Below, piece after piece: positions 17,769 to 26,434 of a stretch of DNA of 64,000 bases. Origin of the DNA: an uncultured Collinsella sp. (GTDB lineage Bacteria > Actinomycetota > Coriobacteriia > Coriobacteriales > Coriobacteriaceae). Numbering within the stretch: position 1 is the stretch's first letter; each line of letters opens with the position of its first letter. A program made the position numbers and the translations under genes. The notes under the pieces were generated by a model, which was given only the letters and a program-made list of their open reading frames with translations, did no database searches and was not told where the DNA came from. The stretch lies in contig CABRHS010000008.1 in NCBI GenBank assembly GCA_902470815.1, positions 25,418 through 89,417 on the forward strand, in the 5' to 3' direction.

Positions 17769-19445
17769 ATGCCCCAGCCCCGTCACAAGGCGGTTATCGC
17801 CGGCTTGGCCGTAACCCTGACGCTCGGCGGTGTCGCGCTGCCTGCCGTGGCCACCACTTCGGATGCGCCGGCGTCCGACTCCGACCCCAACGGCATGGGC
17901 GACCCCGCGCCGGCGGACTACGATAAGTCCGACTATTACGAGGGCGCTGAGGGCACGGCTACGTTCGCGACCGCGCGCTCGGCATCGAGGCTCGCCCCCG
18001 TGGCGCTCAGCGACGAGATGAAGTACTTCACCAAATACGAGAGCGGCTGCGATTACGACAAGGGCCTTTCGTACGGCGACGGCTACAACGCGATGGGGTA
18101 TTACCAGTTCGATCGACGCTACGCCCTGATGCCCTTCATCCAACAGGTCTATAGCTACAACTCGACCAAGTACGCCATGCTCAAGGCGCCCCTCGCCCAG
18201 CGCGACATGCTGGCCAACCCGTCGTATACCATGTACGACTATGTGACGCGTCAGCTTACCGCCCCCGCGCAGATCCTGAACGAGGCGTGGCACGCCGCAT
18301 ACGCCGCCGATCCCGCGGAGTTCTCCGCGCTGCAGGATGCGTATGCCTACAGCAACTATTACCTCCCGGCCCAGAGCATGCTCTTGAACAGCTACGGCGT
18401 GGACGTGCGCGACCGCGCGGATTGCGTCAAGGGCTTGGTGTGGGGCATGTGCAACCTGTTCGGTCAGGGCGGCGTGCAGAAGTTCTTCGACGGGGCGAAC
18501 ATCAACAACAGCATGACCGACCGCGAGCTGGTCACCGCCTTGTGCGACACGGTGATCGGCCGCGTGGGCGAGTGGTACCCAAGCCAGCCCCAATATCATG
18601 CGGGCTGGCGGAACCGCTACAAGAAGGAGAAGGCCGCATGTCTGGCGTATATCGACCAGCATGACGCCGAGCAGGGCGCCGCGGGCCAGCAGAAGCCGAA
18701 TGGCGCTCCCGGTGTGGGCGATCCCGGCGTGGGGGCGCCCGGTTCGGGCGAGGCTCCTGGTGCGGGTGCGCCGACCCCGGGCGATACCCCGGGCCCGAGT
18801 GCCCCCGGAACCGGTGGGGGCGGGGCGGCCGCGATGCCCGATGGGAATGCGTCGTCGGAGCCTCCCGTCACGCAGTCGAATGGACCCGCTGCCGAATCCG
18901 ATGACGACCTGGCCCCGGGTGCGCCCGTCGGCGGGGACTCGGCACCGAGCGCGCCCGAGTCGGGCCCCGTTGACGGCCCGGTTGACGGCGAGTCCACCGA
19001 GGATGCGGGCGATGGCTCCGCGCCTGGTTCCGGCCCGGCGGTTGACGGCGCGGCCCCTCAGGGCGATCCAGCGCCGCAATCCGGTTCCGGTCCGGCGCAG
19101 GATCCGGGCGTTGACGGCCCGGCGCCCGGCGCCCAGGCCGATGCCCCCGCGACGGGAGAGCCCACGACGGATGAGCCTGCCGCCGACCCGGCTGTGGGCG
19201 ACGTCCCCGCTGCCCCCGTTGCCACCGGTGCGTCCGAAAAGGCCTCGGACGCCACAAGGAGGGCCGCGAAGAAGGCGGCTTCAGGTGCGGGGTCGACGGC
19301 GACGCCGGGAGCGGCCCGCTCTTCTGCCGGCGACCTTCCCGACACCGGGGACATCGCCGCGATGGTCGTGACGGGCGCCACCGGCCTGACGGTCGCCGGC
19401 ACATCGTTCCTCTCTCTTGCCAAGAAGGAGCGCGAGGCCCGATAG
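17769..19445 (+). CDS. secreted lysozyme-like surface protein with LPDTG anchor
   Basis: The protein has 558 residues with a strong RBS AAGGAGGAATC. A signal peptide occupies residues 1-28 (ending AVA-TTS). Residues about 85-290 form a compact domain beginning KYFTKYESGCDY, followed by GYNAMGYYQFDRRYAL. An acidic residue followed by a GYYQFD-type motif is typical of lysozyme/transglycosylase-like folds, so Glu in YESG is a candidate catalytic acid. A ~200-residue Pro/Ala/Gly/Asp-rich linker follows (GAPG, APGS, DGPA types), suited to spanning the wall. The end is LPDTG (19335-19349), a hydrophobic stretch and KKEREAR, a sortase substrate. A peptidoglycan-cleaving role is inference; adhesion is an alternative. 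Confidence 0.8.
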   Translation: MPQPRHKAVIAGLAVTLTLGGVALPAVATTSDAPASDSDPNGMGDPAPADYDKSDYYEGAEGTATFATARSASRLAPVALSDEMKYFTKYESGCDYDKGLSYGDGYNAMGYYQFDRRYALMPFIQQVYSYNSTKYAMLKAPLAQRDMLANPSYTMYDYVTRQLTAPAQILNEAWHAAYAADPAEFSALQDAYAYSNYYLPAQSMLLNSYGVDVRDRADCVKGLVWGMCNLFGQGGVQKFFDGANINNSMTDRELVTALCDTVIGRVGEWYPSQPQYHAGWRNRYKKEKAACLAYIDQHDAEQGAAGQQKPNGAPGVGDPGVGAPGSGEAPGAGAPTPGDTPGPSAPGTGGGGAAAMPDGNASSEPPVTQSNGPAAESDDDLAPGAPVGGDSAPSAPESGPVDGPVDGESTEDAGDGSAPGSGPAVDGAAPQGDPAPQSGSGPAQDPGVDGPAPGAQADAPATGEPTTDEPAADPAVGDVPAAPVATGASEKASDATRRAAKKAASGAGSTATPGAARSSAGDLPDTGDIAAMVVTGATGLTVAGTSFLSLAKKEREAR

Positions 19446-19495
19446 CCCGGGTGGCGCGTGCGCTTTCTGCTACCCTTTAATGCGATGGGCGACGT

Positions 19496-19536
19496 GGCGC
19501 GCCCGCGTGCGGACGGTGGGTCCGCGCGGGCGCGCC
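19496..19536 (+). promoter_or_regulatory. very stable GC hairpin just upstream of the pyrE RBS
   Basis: The arms GGCGCGCCCGCG and CGCGGGCGCGCC pair perfectly over 12 bp. An inner 5-bp stem (CGGAC/GTCCG) follows after a 2-nt bulge. It ends 6 bp before AGGAAGGGAGG. It may be the 3' end of the LPDTG gene or a pyrE leader structure. There is no T-tract beyond TTG. Confidence 0.6.
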
Positions 19537-19556
19537 CTTGCAGGAAGGGAGGCCTC

Positions 19557-20240
19557 ATGGAGGCATACAAGCAGGAATTCATCGAGTTCATGGTCGAGTC
19601 CGACGTGCTCAAGTTCGGCGATTTCACCCTCAAGAGCGGCCGCAAGTCGCCGTTCTTCATGAACGCCGGTGCCTATGTGACCGGCGAGCAGCTCATGCGC
19701 CTGGGCGAGTATTACGCCCGCGCCATCCACGACAACTTCGGCCTTGATTTCGACGTGGTCTTCGGCCCCGCCTACAAGGGCATCCCGCTGTCCGTGGTCA
19801 CCGCCATCGCCATGCACAAGCTGTACGGCAAGGAGGTGCGCTACTGCTCCGACCGCAAGGAGGTCAAGGACCACGGCGCCGACAAGGGCGGCATGTTGGG
19901 CTACGAGCTCAAGGACGGTGACCGCGTGGTGATGGTCGAGGACGTGACCACGTCCGGCAAGTCCATCGACGAGACCTACCCCAAGCTCATGAACACCGCG
20001 AACGTCGAGGTCAAGGGCCTCATCGTGAGCCTCAACCGCATGGAGGTCGGCAAGGGCGGCGTGACTACCGCGCAGAAGGAGATCGAGGCCAAGTACGGCT
20101 TTCCCGTGGCGAGTATCGTGTCCATGGCCGAGGTGACCGAGCATCTGTACAACCGCGAGGTCGCGGGCCGCGTGGTGATCGATGACGAGCTCAAGTCCGC
20201 CATCGATGCGTATTACGAGCAGTACGGCGCCCGCGAGTAG
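19557..20240 (+). CDS. pyrE: orotate phosphoribosyltransferase
   Basis: The protein has 227 residues. The ATG at 19557 follows AGGAAGGGAGG, whereas the open frame extends back without an RBS. The PRPP-binding loop is VVMVEDVTTSGKSIDETYP near residues 121-140, and the N-terminal DFTLKSGRKSPFFMNAG is the OPRTase signature. It converts orotate and PRPP to OMP in pyrimidine synthesis. No other pyr gene is adjacent. The hairpin directly upstream may modulate expression. Confidence 0.96.
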   Translation: MEAYKQEFIEFMVESDVLKFGDFTLKSGRKSPFFMNAGAYVTGEQLMRLGEYYARAIHDNFGLDFDVVFGPAYKGIPLSVVTAIAMHKLYGKEVRYCSDRKEVKDHGADKGGMLGYELKDGDRVVMVEDVTTSGKSIDETYPKLMNTANVEVKGLIVSLNRMEVGKGGVTTAQKEIEAKYGFPVASIVSMAEVTEHLYNREVAGRVVIDDELKSAIDAYYEQYGARE

Positions 20241-20411
20241 CGCTTTTCGCGCGCGGGGGGTGCAGGCCGATGCGACGCCGTGCGCCGCACGGCATGGGAC
20301 CATTCGCCGATTGCTCCCCCGCTCGACGTTCGTTTACCTATTATCGAGGTAGTGAGGCCGCTGCGCCCCGAGCGCTCGGACGGCCGCGTGTTCCAACGCT
20401 TGGAGGTAGGT

Positions 20412-20972
20412 ATGAAAAAGAGGTTCTGGGCAATTCCGCTGATGGCCATTGCCATCGCCTGCACGGTGCTCCTGAGCGCGTGCGGAGGCCCCTCGGTCGA
20501 GGAGCTCATCCGCGAGGATATCGACAATGCCTTTGGCGAGTTCTCGTCTGACAATCCGGAGTTCATGGACGCCATGCTCGAGAGCGCCGACGGCTCGTTC
20601 GAGCAGATGGGCATCGACCCGCAGGAATTCGCGGACGCGTACTTCAAGGGATTCGACCACAAGGTCAAGGACGTCGTGGTGGACGAGAAGGCCGGCACGG
20701 CCGAGGCCACGGTCACGGTCAAGATGAAGTCCCTCTCCGCGATCATGATGGACTTCGCGAACAAGTTCGAGGAGTACGTCGCCACGCTCGACCCCTCGGC
20801 CGTGGGGAGCGAGGAGGAGCTGTACGCGCAGGCGGGTCAGTTCCTGATGGATGCGGTCAACACCAACGAGCCCGCCGAGACCGATTGCGTGTTCGAATAT
20901 CAGAAGGATGAGGACGGCGGCTGGTCCGCGGTCGAGGGCACGGAGGAGCAGATCCTCAACGCCATGCAGTAA
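20412..20972 (+). CDS. DUF-type secreted lipoprotein
   Basis: The protein has 186 residues. The start at 20412 has GGAGGTAGGT upstream. A lipoprotein signal is present: MKKRFW, a hydrophobic stretch, then the lipobox LLSAC with the acylated Cys24. The mature part is acidic and helical (FMDAMLESADGSFEQMGIDPQEFADAYFKGF), with a mixed segment DVVVDEKAGTAEATVTVKMKS resembling the DUF5105/DUF4878-like fold of small lipoproteins. Function is unknown. A strong terminator follows at 21016. Confidence 0.85.
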   Translation: MKKRFWAIPLMAIAIACTVLLSACGGPSVEELIREDIDNAFGEFSSDNPEFMDAMLESADGSFEQMGIDPQEFADAYFKGFDHKVKDVVVDEKAGTAEATVTVKMKSLSAIMMDFANKFEEYVATLDPSAVGSEEELYAQAGQFLMDAVNTNEPAETDCVFEYQKDEDGGWSAVEGTEEQILNAMQ

Positions 20973-21015
20973 GGTGCCGCAGACGGGGACGTCATGGCTT
21001 CCCGGCTGATGGAAA

Positions 21016-21050
21016 GGGGCGCACGGGGCATGTCCCCGTGCGCCCCATTT
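21016..21050 (+). terminator. intrinsic terminator after the lipoprotein gene
   Basis: A perfect 13-bp stem GGGGCGCACGGGG/CCCCGTGCGCCCC with loop CATGT is followed by ATTTGC. It lies between convergent genes. Confidence 0.88.
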
Positions 21051-21129
21051 GCGTTCGGTCGCAGGGCATTCGGTTGCAGGCGGCCGCGACTTCTCGATCT
21101 TGGGCGACGGGCCTAAAGAGCGCGGGATG

Positions 21130-21783
21130 TCACAGAACGATGCCCAGCAGCTCCGACGGCGACTCGATGACGTAGTCGGCCCCGGCACCCTCGAGCTCGG
21201 TGCGGCCTCGGAAGCCCCAGGCGACGCCGCAGGACGCCATCCCGGCGTTGTGTCCGCATGCGATGTCCACGTTGGAGTCGCCCACATAGAGCGTGGATGC
21301 GGGGTCGGCGCCCAAGAGGTCGAGGACGTGCAGGGTTATGGGTGCCTCTGGCTTGGGAGGGAAGGCGTCCACGCGCCCCTGGACGACATCGAACCGATCG
21401 CCGAAATACCGACGCACGAGCGGCGCGGTGGCGGCATGGTCCTTGTTCGAGAGGACCGAGATGCTCACGCCGGCGCCGCGGAGCTCGTCGAGCATCTCGA
21501 TGATTCCCGCGTAGGGCGCGGTATGGTCCTCCTTGTGCGATGCGTAGAAGGAGCGGTAGTCGGCGAGCGCCCGCTCGAAGACGTGCGAGTCGCCCGCGAA
21601 CTCCGCGGGGATCAGGCGCTCCACGAGCTTGAGCTGCCCGTTGCCGATCTTGTAGCGGAATTGGTCCTTGGTGTAGGTGGGCCAGCCGTTCGCCTCGCAC
21701 ACGTGGTTGCCGGCGGCGGTGAGGTCGTCGAGCGTGTTGAGCAGCGTGCCGTCCAAGTCGAATATCACGTGGGTGAATGCCAT
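21130..21783 (-). CDS. HAD-superfamily phosphatase, phosphoglycolate-phosphatase type
   Basis: The protein has 217 residues. The start MAFTHVIF at 21783 has GAAAGG upstream; the frame runs back across the tRNA gene, which rules out the longer version. HAD motif I is FDLDGT (Asp9, Asp11), motif II is SVLSNKD, and motif III/IV is YVGDSNVDIACGHNAGM. The cap domain is helical (subclass IA). It dephosphorylates a small phospho-metabolite, possibly 2-phosphoglycolate. It is downstream of tRNA-Gln on the same strand. Confidence 0.9.
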   Translation of the reverse strand: MAFTHVIFDLDGTLLNTLDDLTAAGNHVCEANGWPTYTKDQFRYKIGNGQLKLVERLIPAEFAGDSHVFERALADYRSFYASHKEDHTAPYAGIIEMLDELRGAGVSISVLSNKDHAATAPLVRRYFGDRFDVVQGRVDAFPPKPEAPITLHVLDLLGADPASTLYVGDSNVDIACGHNAGMASCGVAWGFRGRTELEGAGADYVIESPSELLGIVL

Positions 21784-21861
21784 GGGGCGCCTTTCGGAGG
21801 GGATGGGATCGTCGATGTGCAAAGGCCCGGCCATCGTCGGATGGCCGGGCCGGGTTTCACG

Positions 21862-21935
21862 TGGCTGGGGTAGAGGGATTCGAACCCCCGTAACTGGTAC
21901 CAAAAACCAGGGTCCTGCCGCTGGACGATACCCCA
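21862..21935 (-). tRNA. tRNA-Gln (UUG)
   Basis: Read on the minus strand, the acceptor stem TGGGGTA pairs with TACCCCA, followed by discriminator G and an encoded CCA. The anticodon stem CTGGT/ACCAG has the loop TTTTGGT with anticodon TTG. The T-loop is GTTCGAATC. This cloverleaf matches bacterial tRNA-Gln; it is the only tRNA in the window. Confidence 0.96.
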
Positions 21936-21980
21936 ATGCGTCATGTCGCGCGCAAGCGCGACCGTCCTAGTGTAGCGTAC

Positions 21981-22889
21981 CTAGTCGCTCAGTGCATCGC
22001 ACAAACCGTCGAGCAGGCGCACCGCGAGGGTCTGCGCGTCGCTGGCGGTGAACATGCCGTAGCCGGTTATGCCGGTCAGCTCGATGCGGAGCAGGATGGG
22101 CTTGGAGGTCGCGGCCGCCACGGCGGTCTTGACCCGCAGGGAGAGGTTTTGGCAATCGGCGATCGAGATGGTGGCGCGGGGCTCGGCGTCCTCCGGCAGC
22201 TCGCCGGAGGCGACCTCCACGATCAGGTCGACGTCCTGGGGCGCGGCGTCGTCATACAGGACGATGCCGCTGCCGTCGGTGGTGGCCGATGCGATGTTCC
22301 ACACGCGGGAGGCGACGTTGCGGGCTATCGCGTCCTCGCCGCCGATGGCGATGTGCCAGCTCTCCAGCACGTTCGCGGCGCGGGCGAAGCCCATACGGGC
22401 CTCGGCGTCGACGTCGATGACAGAGGGCTTACCTTCCCACACATGGTGGAGCCGGTTGATGTAGGTGAAGGTGTCCTGGAACGCCATGCCGTCGGCGAAT
22501 AGCCCCACGTTCTCCTGAAACTGCTGGAGCGCGGCCTCGGTGTGGGGGCCGAAGTAGCCGTCGTCCACGCCGCAGGCGAAGCCCAGGGTGTTGAGCGCGC
22601 GCTGCAGGGCCCGGACGTCCGCCCCGTGGAAGTTGGGCAGGCGCAGGTACAGCGTGCGGTCGCCGAGCTTGTACGAGGCGTCCACCAGGGCGCTCCAGGC
22701 GGCGCCGTCGATCTCGTCCTTGGGCTCAAGGCCCTGATCGCCATGAAAGGCGCGGACCGCCGCAGCGGTGGTGGAGCCGAACTCCTTGGCGCGGGCCTCG
22801 GCGTCGTCAATCGTATATCCCAAAGAAATCAGGCGCGTCTGCACGTCCTCGACGGCAGGCCCCTGCATTCCCTGCTTGATGGATTCCAT
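21981..22889 (-). CDS. peptidoglycan-binding-domain protein
   Basis: The protein has 302 residues. The start at 22889 has GAGGGG upstream. There are two PG_binding_1 repeats: residues 4-75 (GPAVEDVQTRLISLGY to LDPKDEIDGAAW type) and 80-150 (ADVRALQRALNTLGFACGVDDGYFGPHTEAALQQFQ). The C-terminal ~150 residues look like an alpha/beta domain (VDLIVEVASGELP, KPILLRIEL, DAQTLAVRLLDGL) reminiscent of an amidase-3 fold without visible zinc ligands. This would parallel actinobacterial CwlM, which is a regulator. That comparison is inference. No signal peptide is visible, so it may be cytoplasmic. Confidence 0.8.
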   Translation of the reverse strand: MESIKQGMQGPAVEDVQTRLISLGYTIDDAEARAKEFGSTTAAAVRAFHGDQGLEPKDEIDGAAWSALVDASYKLGDRTLYLRLPNFHGADVRALQRALNTLGFACGVDDGYFGPHTEAALQQFQENVGLFADGMAFQDTFTYINRLHHVWEGKPSVIDVDAEARMGFARAANVLESWHIAIGGEDAIARNVASRVWNIASATTDGSGIVLYDDAAPQDVDLIVEVASGELPEDAEPRATISIADCQNLSLRVKTAVAAATSKPILLRIELTGITGYGMFTASDAQTLAVRLLDGLCDALSD

Positions 22890-23020
22890 GGGGATCCCCT
22901 CACAACCTGGCGCGTATCGGGAAGGGTGAGTCACGATGGCGCTATTTCATGAGCGCGAATAGTATGTTCTCGCGCAGCATACTTCCATAGTGTATCAAGT
23001 AAGCGTATCGTCCGCATAAG

Positions 23021-23048
23021 TTTCACCTGTGCGAATCTGAAGGTGAAA
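23021..23048. promoter_or_regulatory. inverted repeat upstream of the GntR gene
   Basis: TTTCACCT (23021-23028) and AGGTGAAA (23041-23048) form a perfect 8-bp inverted repeat with a 12-bp spacer in an AT-rich gap. It may be an operator for the following GntR gene or for the divergent peptidoglycan-binding gene. Confidence 0.45.
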
Positions 23049-23163
23049 TACGACTGAATTGCAGCTTAATTGGATACCCTGTGTGCCTTGCTGCTAAACT
23101 GATAATTTAGAGTCAGAATGTCTATTTAAATGAGTTCACCAGTTTTTCGGGGGTAGGGGCCAG

Positions 23164-23904
23164 TTGTCCAAGCGAGTTAACAATTCGACGATTTCCCCCT
23201 ACTACATTCAGATTGTCGGCAGCATACGGTATGACATCGATTCTGGAAAGCTGCGCGTGGGGGATAAGTTGCCTTCTGAGGCCGAGCTGTGCGCGCAGTA
23301 CAACGTGAGCCGCGTCACGGTTCGTCGTGCCCTTAATGAACTCAAACGTGGCGGCTACCTTGAGGCAAAGCAGGGAAAAGGCACGTACGTCAAGAGCGTG
23401 CACGATTTGCTGCTGGTGCAATCGCGTGCGGAGATCGATGTCCAAAGCTATACGGATTCCTGTATTGCCGCGGGGCTGCTCCCGGGGTCCATCGAGTTAG
23501 GCGCCATTCGGGTCGATCCCAACGAGGAGGAGACTGAGTTCTTCGGTCTTAAGGAAGGCGAGCAGCTCATAAGTCACCGTCGCGTGCGTACCGCCGACGG
23601 GCTTTGCATCATGTATGAGGACAACCGCTTCCCGGTAAAGGGGTTCGAGTTCTTGGAGGGCGTTGACCTTTCCTCGAAGTCCCTGTACACGTGCATTCGC
23701 GACGAACTGGGCCTTATCTCTCATATGATGGGCGAGTGTCGGCTCACTTCGGCACGTGCGGTCGGCGATATCGCGAATCACCTGCAGGTACCCGATGGGG
23801 AGCCGCTGTTCGTGCTGCAAGCGAGCTACGGCGATCAGTACGACAGGCCCCTTTATATGGGAGTTCAGAAGATCGTCGGGTCTAGGTATTCGTTTGCGCT
23901 CTAG
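23164..23904 (+). CDS. GntR/HutC-family regulator of the first PTS/deglycase island
   Basis: The protein has 246 residues with an apparent TTG start (23164) and only a weak RBS (GGGGGTAGGGG). The N-terminal winged helix has the GntR pattern LRVGDKLPSEAELCAQYNVSRVTVRRALNELKRGGYLEAKQGKGTYV (residues 30-76). The C-terminal UTRA effector domain ends in the usual YVGVQKIVGSRYSF-like strand. UTRA domains sense phosphorylated sugars or sugar amines. It is 247 bp upstream of the PTS genes, and repeats of AATACAAGA lie in that gap. It most likely controls 24151-34422. Confidence 0.92.
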   Translation: MSKRVNNSTISPYYIQIVGSIRYDIDSGKLRVGDKLPSEAELCAQYNVSRVTVRRALNELKRGGYLEAKQGKGTYVKSVHDLLLVQSRAEIDVQSYTDSCIAAGLLPGSIELGAIRVDPNEEETEFFGLKEGEQLISHRRVRTADGLCIMYEDNRFPVKGFEFLEGVDLSSKSLYTCIRDELGLISHMMGECRLTSARAVGDIANHLQVPDGEPLFVLQASYGDQYDRPLYMGVQKIVGSRYSFAL

Positions 23905-23934
23905 TGAACCTGCTGCGCATGAATTTACTAAGAT

Positions 23935-23953
23935 AATACAAGACAATACAAGA
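23935..23953. promoter_or_regulatory. direct CTTGTAT-type half-sites upstream of the first PTS operon
   Basis: AATACAAGA occurs at 23935-23943 and again at 23945-23953, one helical turn apart. A related ACATTACAAGACAAG follows at 24061. Their reverse complement TCTTGTATT matches the ACTTGTAT elements upstream of the second SIS gene (40583, 40735). They are probable GntR binding sites. Confidence 0.55.
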
Positions 23954-24150
23954 TGCAAGTCATGTGCGTTTGCCGGTAAAATTGCTCCATCTACCAAATA
24001 AAAATGCATGAATCATGGCTGCGAGCGCGGCAGTGATATCCTCATATCAAACAGGCAATACATTACAAGACAAGTCAATCAAGATAAGGCACGAGCCGAA
24101 GTCTTTGTAAGGTACGGGCCTGTTTACCGCATCGCGTTCGAGGAGGAAAC

Positions 24151-24624
24151 ATGGCGGAACCTAGCATCAAGCTCGCTCGAATCGACAACCGTCTCGTTCA
24201 TGGGCAAGTCGGCTGCTCTTGGGTTGGCGCAACGGGTGCGAATCTCATCGTCGTAGCCGACGATGACTGCGCGAATGACGAGATCCAGAAGTCACTCATG
24301 AAGATGACGGCGGATTCGGCGGGTGTCGGCATCCGATTCTTCACCCTGCAAAAGACCATCGACGTGATCCATAAGGCGAGTCCTTCGCAGCAGATTTTTA
24401 TCGTCACCAGCACTCCTGCTTCGATGCGCAAGCTGATGGAGGGCGGGGTCCCCATTAAAGAGGTCAACATTGGCAACATGCACGCCACTGCCGGAAAACG
24501 CGTATTCCACGAACAACATGTGTACGTCGACGACGAAGACGTCGCCGATTTCGAGGCGATGAAGGCCATGGGCGCCCACGTGTTCGTGCAGATCGCGCCT
24601 GGTGACAAGAAGTACGACGCATAG
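24151..24624 (+). CDS. mannose-family PTS component IIB
   Basis: The protein has 157 residues. The start follows GAGGAGG. It opens with IKLARIDNRLVHGQV, the IIB signature; His17 is the phospho-acceptor. It passes phosphate from IIA (encoded at 28311) to the sugar in IIC/IID. The family serves hexoses, amino sugars and, in Salmonella gfr, glycated amino acids. It is the first gene of a long co-directional operon. Confidence 0.93.
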   Translation: MAEPSIKLARIDNRLVHGQVGCSWVGATGANLIVVADDDCANDEIQKSLMKMTADSAGVGIRFFTLQKTIDVIHKASPSQQIFIVTSTPASMRKLMEGGVPIKEVNIGNMHATAGKRVFHEQHVYVDDEDVADFEAMKAMGAHVFVQIAPGDKKYDA

Positions 24625-24725
24625 GCACAGCCCGCACATCATGTGCGCTGGAGGGATGGAGTCGACATATTTGGAGGTGACCGGTCCGTCAAACGCAACG
24701 TGTAGGAAGTGAATTGGAGGGAAAC

Positions 24726-25523
24726 ATGGAAATCACACTCGTACAGGGACTTCTGTTGCTTCTCGTCGGCGCGATCTGCGGAATGGATCAGTGTTGGGAA
24801 GCTTTCTATTGGTTCCGCCCCATGGTGGTCTCGTTCTTTGCGGGCATCGTGTTGGGCGACGTTCCGCTCGGTATCGCCTGTGGTGCCGTTGCCGAGCTCT
24901 CGTATCTCGGTTTGCTGACGGTCGGTGGCACGGTTCCGCCCGATCCCCTCATGGCGGGCATGATGACGGTGGTCATCGCCTACACCACGGGCCAGTCTCC
25001 CGAGGCCGCAATCGGCCTGTCTCTGCCTTTCGCGCTGCTCGCGCAGTGGGTCGGCATCATGTGGAACACCGTGTTCGTCGGTCTTGCCCACCGTGGCGAC
25101 AAGCTCGCCGCAGAGGCGGATACCGCCGGGTTCCGCAAGACGGTCTACTTCGGCGTCGCCGTAAAGACGCTCGGCACGGGTCTCCTCGTGTTCCTGTGCT
25201 CCTACGCCCTTCAGGCCCCCATCCAGGCGTTCGTGAACTCATTCCCGACGTTCCTGATTCATGGCTTCGAAGTCGCCGGTGGCATTCTTCCCGCTGTTGG
25301 CCTTGGCCTGCTTCTCATGGTCACGCTTAAGGTACGCAATGCGCCCTACCTGTTCCTCGGCTTTGTGATGGCTACCTTCCTGTCCATGCCCAACGTGCTC
25401 CCGATCGCCGTTGTCGGCGTTGCGCTCGCGTACATCAACTACATGCATGAGAAGCGCGCGGATGAGGTTGCCGCCCTGGCTACCGCAAAGGCTATCGATG
25501 GAGGCGACGAAGATGGCATCTAA
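24726..25523 (+). CDS. mannose-family PTS component IIC
   Basis: The protein has 265 residues. ATG 24726 has TTGGAGGG upstream. It is an EII-Sor-type membrane protein with about seven hydrophobic segments. Family features are an early MDQCWEAFYWFRPMVVSFFAGIVLGD and the conserved loop GTVPPDPLMAGMM. It forms the sugar channel with IID. The last 11 bp overlap the IID start, which implies translational coupling. Confidence 0.93.
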   Translation: MEITLVQGLLLLLVGAICGMDQCWEAFYWFRPMVVSFFAGIVLGDVPLGIACGAVAELSYLGLLTVGGTVPPDPLMAGMMTVVIAYTTGQSPEAAIGLSLPFALLAQWVGIMWNTVFVGLAHRGDKLAAEADTAGFRKTVYFGVAVKTLGTGLLVFLCSYALQAPIQAFVNSFPTFLIHGFEVAGGILPAVGLGLLLMVTLKVRNAPYLFLGFVMATFLSMPNVLPIAVVGVALAYINYMHEKRADEVAALATAKAIDGGDEDGI

Positions 25524-26331
25524 GGAAGTTCTGACTAAGACCGGCCAGCCTGTCCAGAGGCTGACGAAGGCCGACATCGACAAGATGTCCCTCTATTCCT
25601 GCATTGAACAGTCCGCATTCAGCTTCGAGCGCATGCAGGCCATGGGTTTCACCGAGTCCATGCTGCCCGCATTTAAGAAAATGTATGGGGACTCCAAGGA
25701 GGACATCTCCGAGTTCATGACCTACAACATGGAGTTCATGAATACCGAGCCCCACATGGCGACCTTCCTGATGGGCCTGATTCTCTCCATGGAGGAGAAC
25801 GGCGAAGACCGCAAGGTCATCGAGGGCGTTCGTAACGGCCTGTTCGGACCGCTTGCCGGCCTGGGCGACACGATCTTCTGGTTCACCGTGCTGCCGATCT
25901 CTGCCGCCATCTGCTGCTCGCTTGCGCAGGACGGCTCTATTATGGGTCCGCTGCTCTATATTCTCATTTGGTTCCTTGCAGCGATTTCCCGCATCTTCTT
26001 CGGTCGCTTTGGTTACAACCTCGGCACCAAAATGGTCACCAAGATGACCGAGAGCACCAAGTACCTCACGGAGGCCGCTGGCATCCTGGGCGTCATGGTC
26101 ATCGGCGGCCTCATCCCGTCCTACGTGAACATCGCCTTCAGCGACAGCCTCGTGTTCGGCATGGCAGGCACGACGGTCCAGAGCCTGTTCGACAACGTGA
26201 TTCCGAACCTGCTGCCTCTGAGCATGGTCTTCCTGCTCTTCGCGCTTTTCAAGAAGAAGGCAAACGTACTCGTTATCATCCTCGGCATCATCGCCTTTGG
26301 CATCCTGATGTCCTTCCTCGGCTGGATGTAG
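25513..26331 (+). CDS. mannose-family PTS component IID
   Basis: The protein has 272 residues and starts inside the end of IIC. It contains the EIID-AGA pattern: FSFERMQAMGFTESMLPAFKKM, then FMNTEPHMATFLMGLILSMEE and GLFGPLAGLGDTIFW. The C-terminal half is membrane-embedded. With IIC it moves and phosphorylates the substrate. A hairpin follows before the first deglycase gene. Confidence 0.93.
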   Translation: MASKEVLTKTGQPVQRLTKADIDKMSLYSCIEQSAFSFERMQAMGFTESMLPAFKKMYGDSKEDISEFMTYNMEFMNTEPHMATFLMGLILSMEENGEDRKVIEGVRNGLFGPLAGLGDTIFWFTVLPISAAICCSLAQDGSIMGPLLYILIWFLAAISRIFFGRFGYNLGTKMVTKMTESTKYLTEAAGILGVMVIGGLIPSYVNIAFSDSLVFGMAGTTVQSLFDNVIPNLLPLSMVFLLFALFKKKANVLVIILGIIAFGILMSFLGWM

Positions 26332-26360
26332 ATACGGGTCGGGACAGTTCGATTCGATGT

Positions 26361-26388
26361 GGAACAGCCTCGTTATCGGGGCTGTTCC
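26361..26388 (+). terminator. intra-operon hairpin between IID and the first deglycase gene
   Basis: A perfect 9-bp stem GGAACAGCC/GGCTGTTCC lies 30 bp after the IID stop, without a T-tract. It probably shapes mRNA ends rather than stopping transcription. Confidence 0.55.
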
Positions 26389-26434
26389 CATAAGAGCCGC
26401 GCGTAGCGCGCGCGTAAGGAGAGGGGGAAGCGGC

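Noticed and set aside
16431..19079. An 882-codon minus-strand frame across ilvE and the LPDTG gene
   Set aside because: It spans two well-supported genes and an intergenic terminator, and has no recognisable domain.
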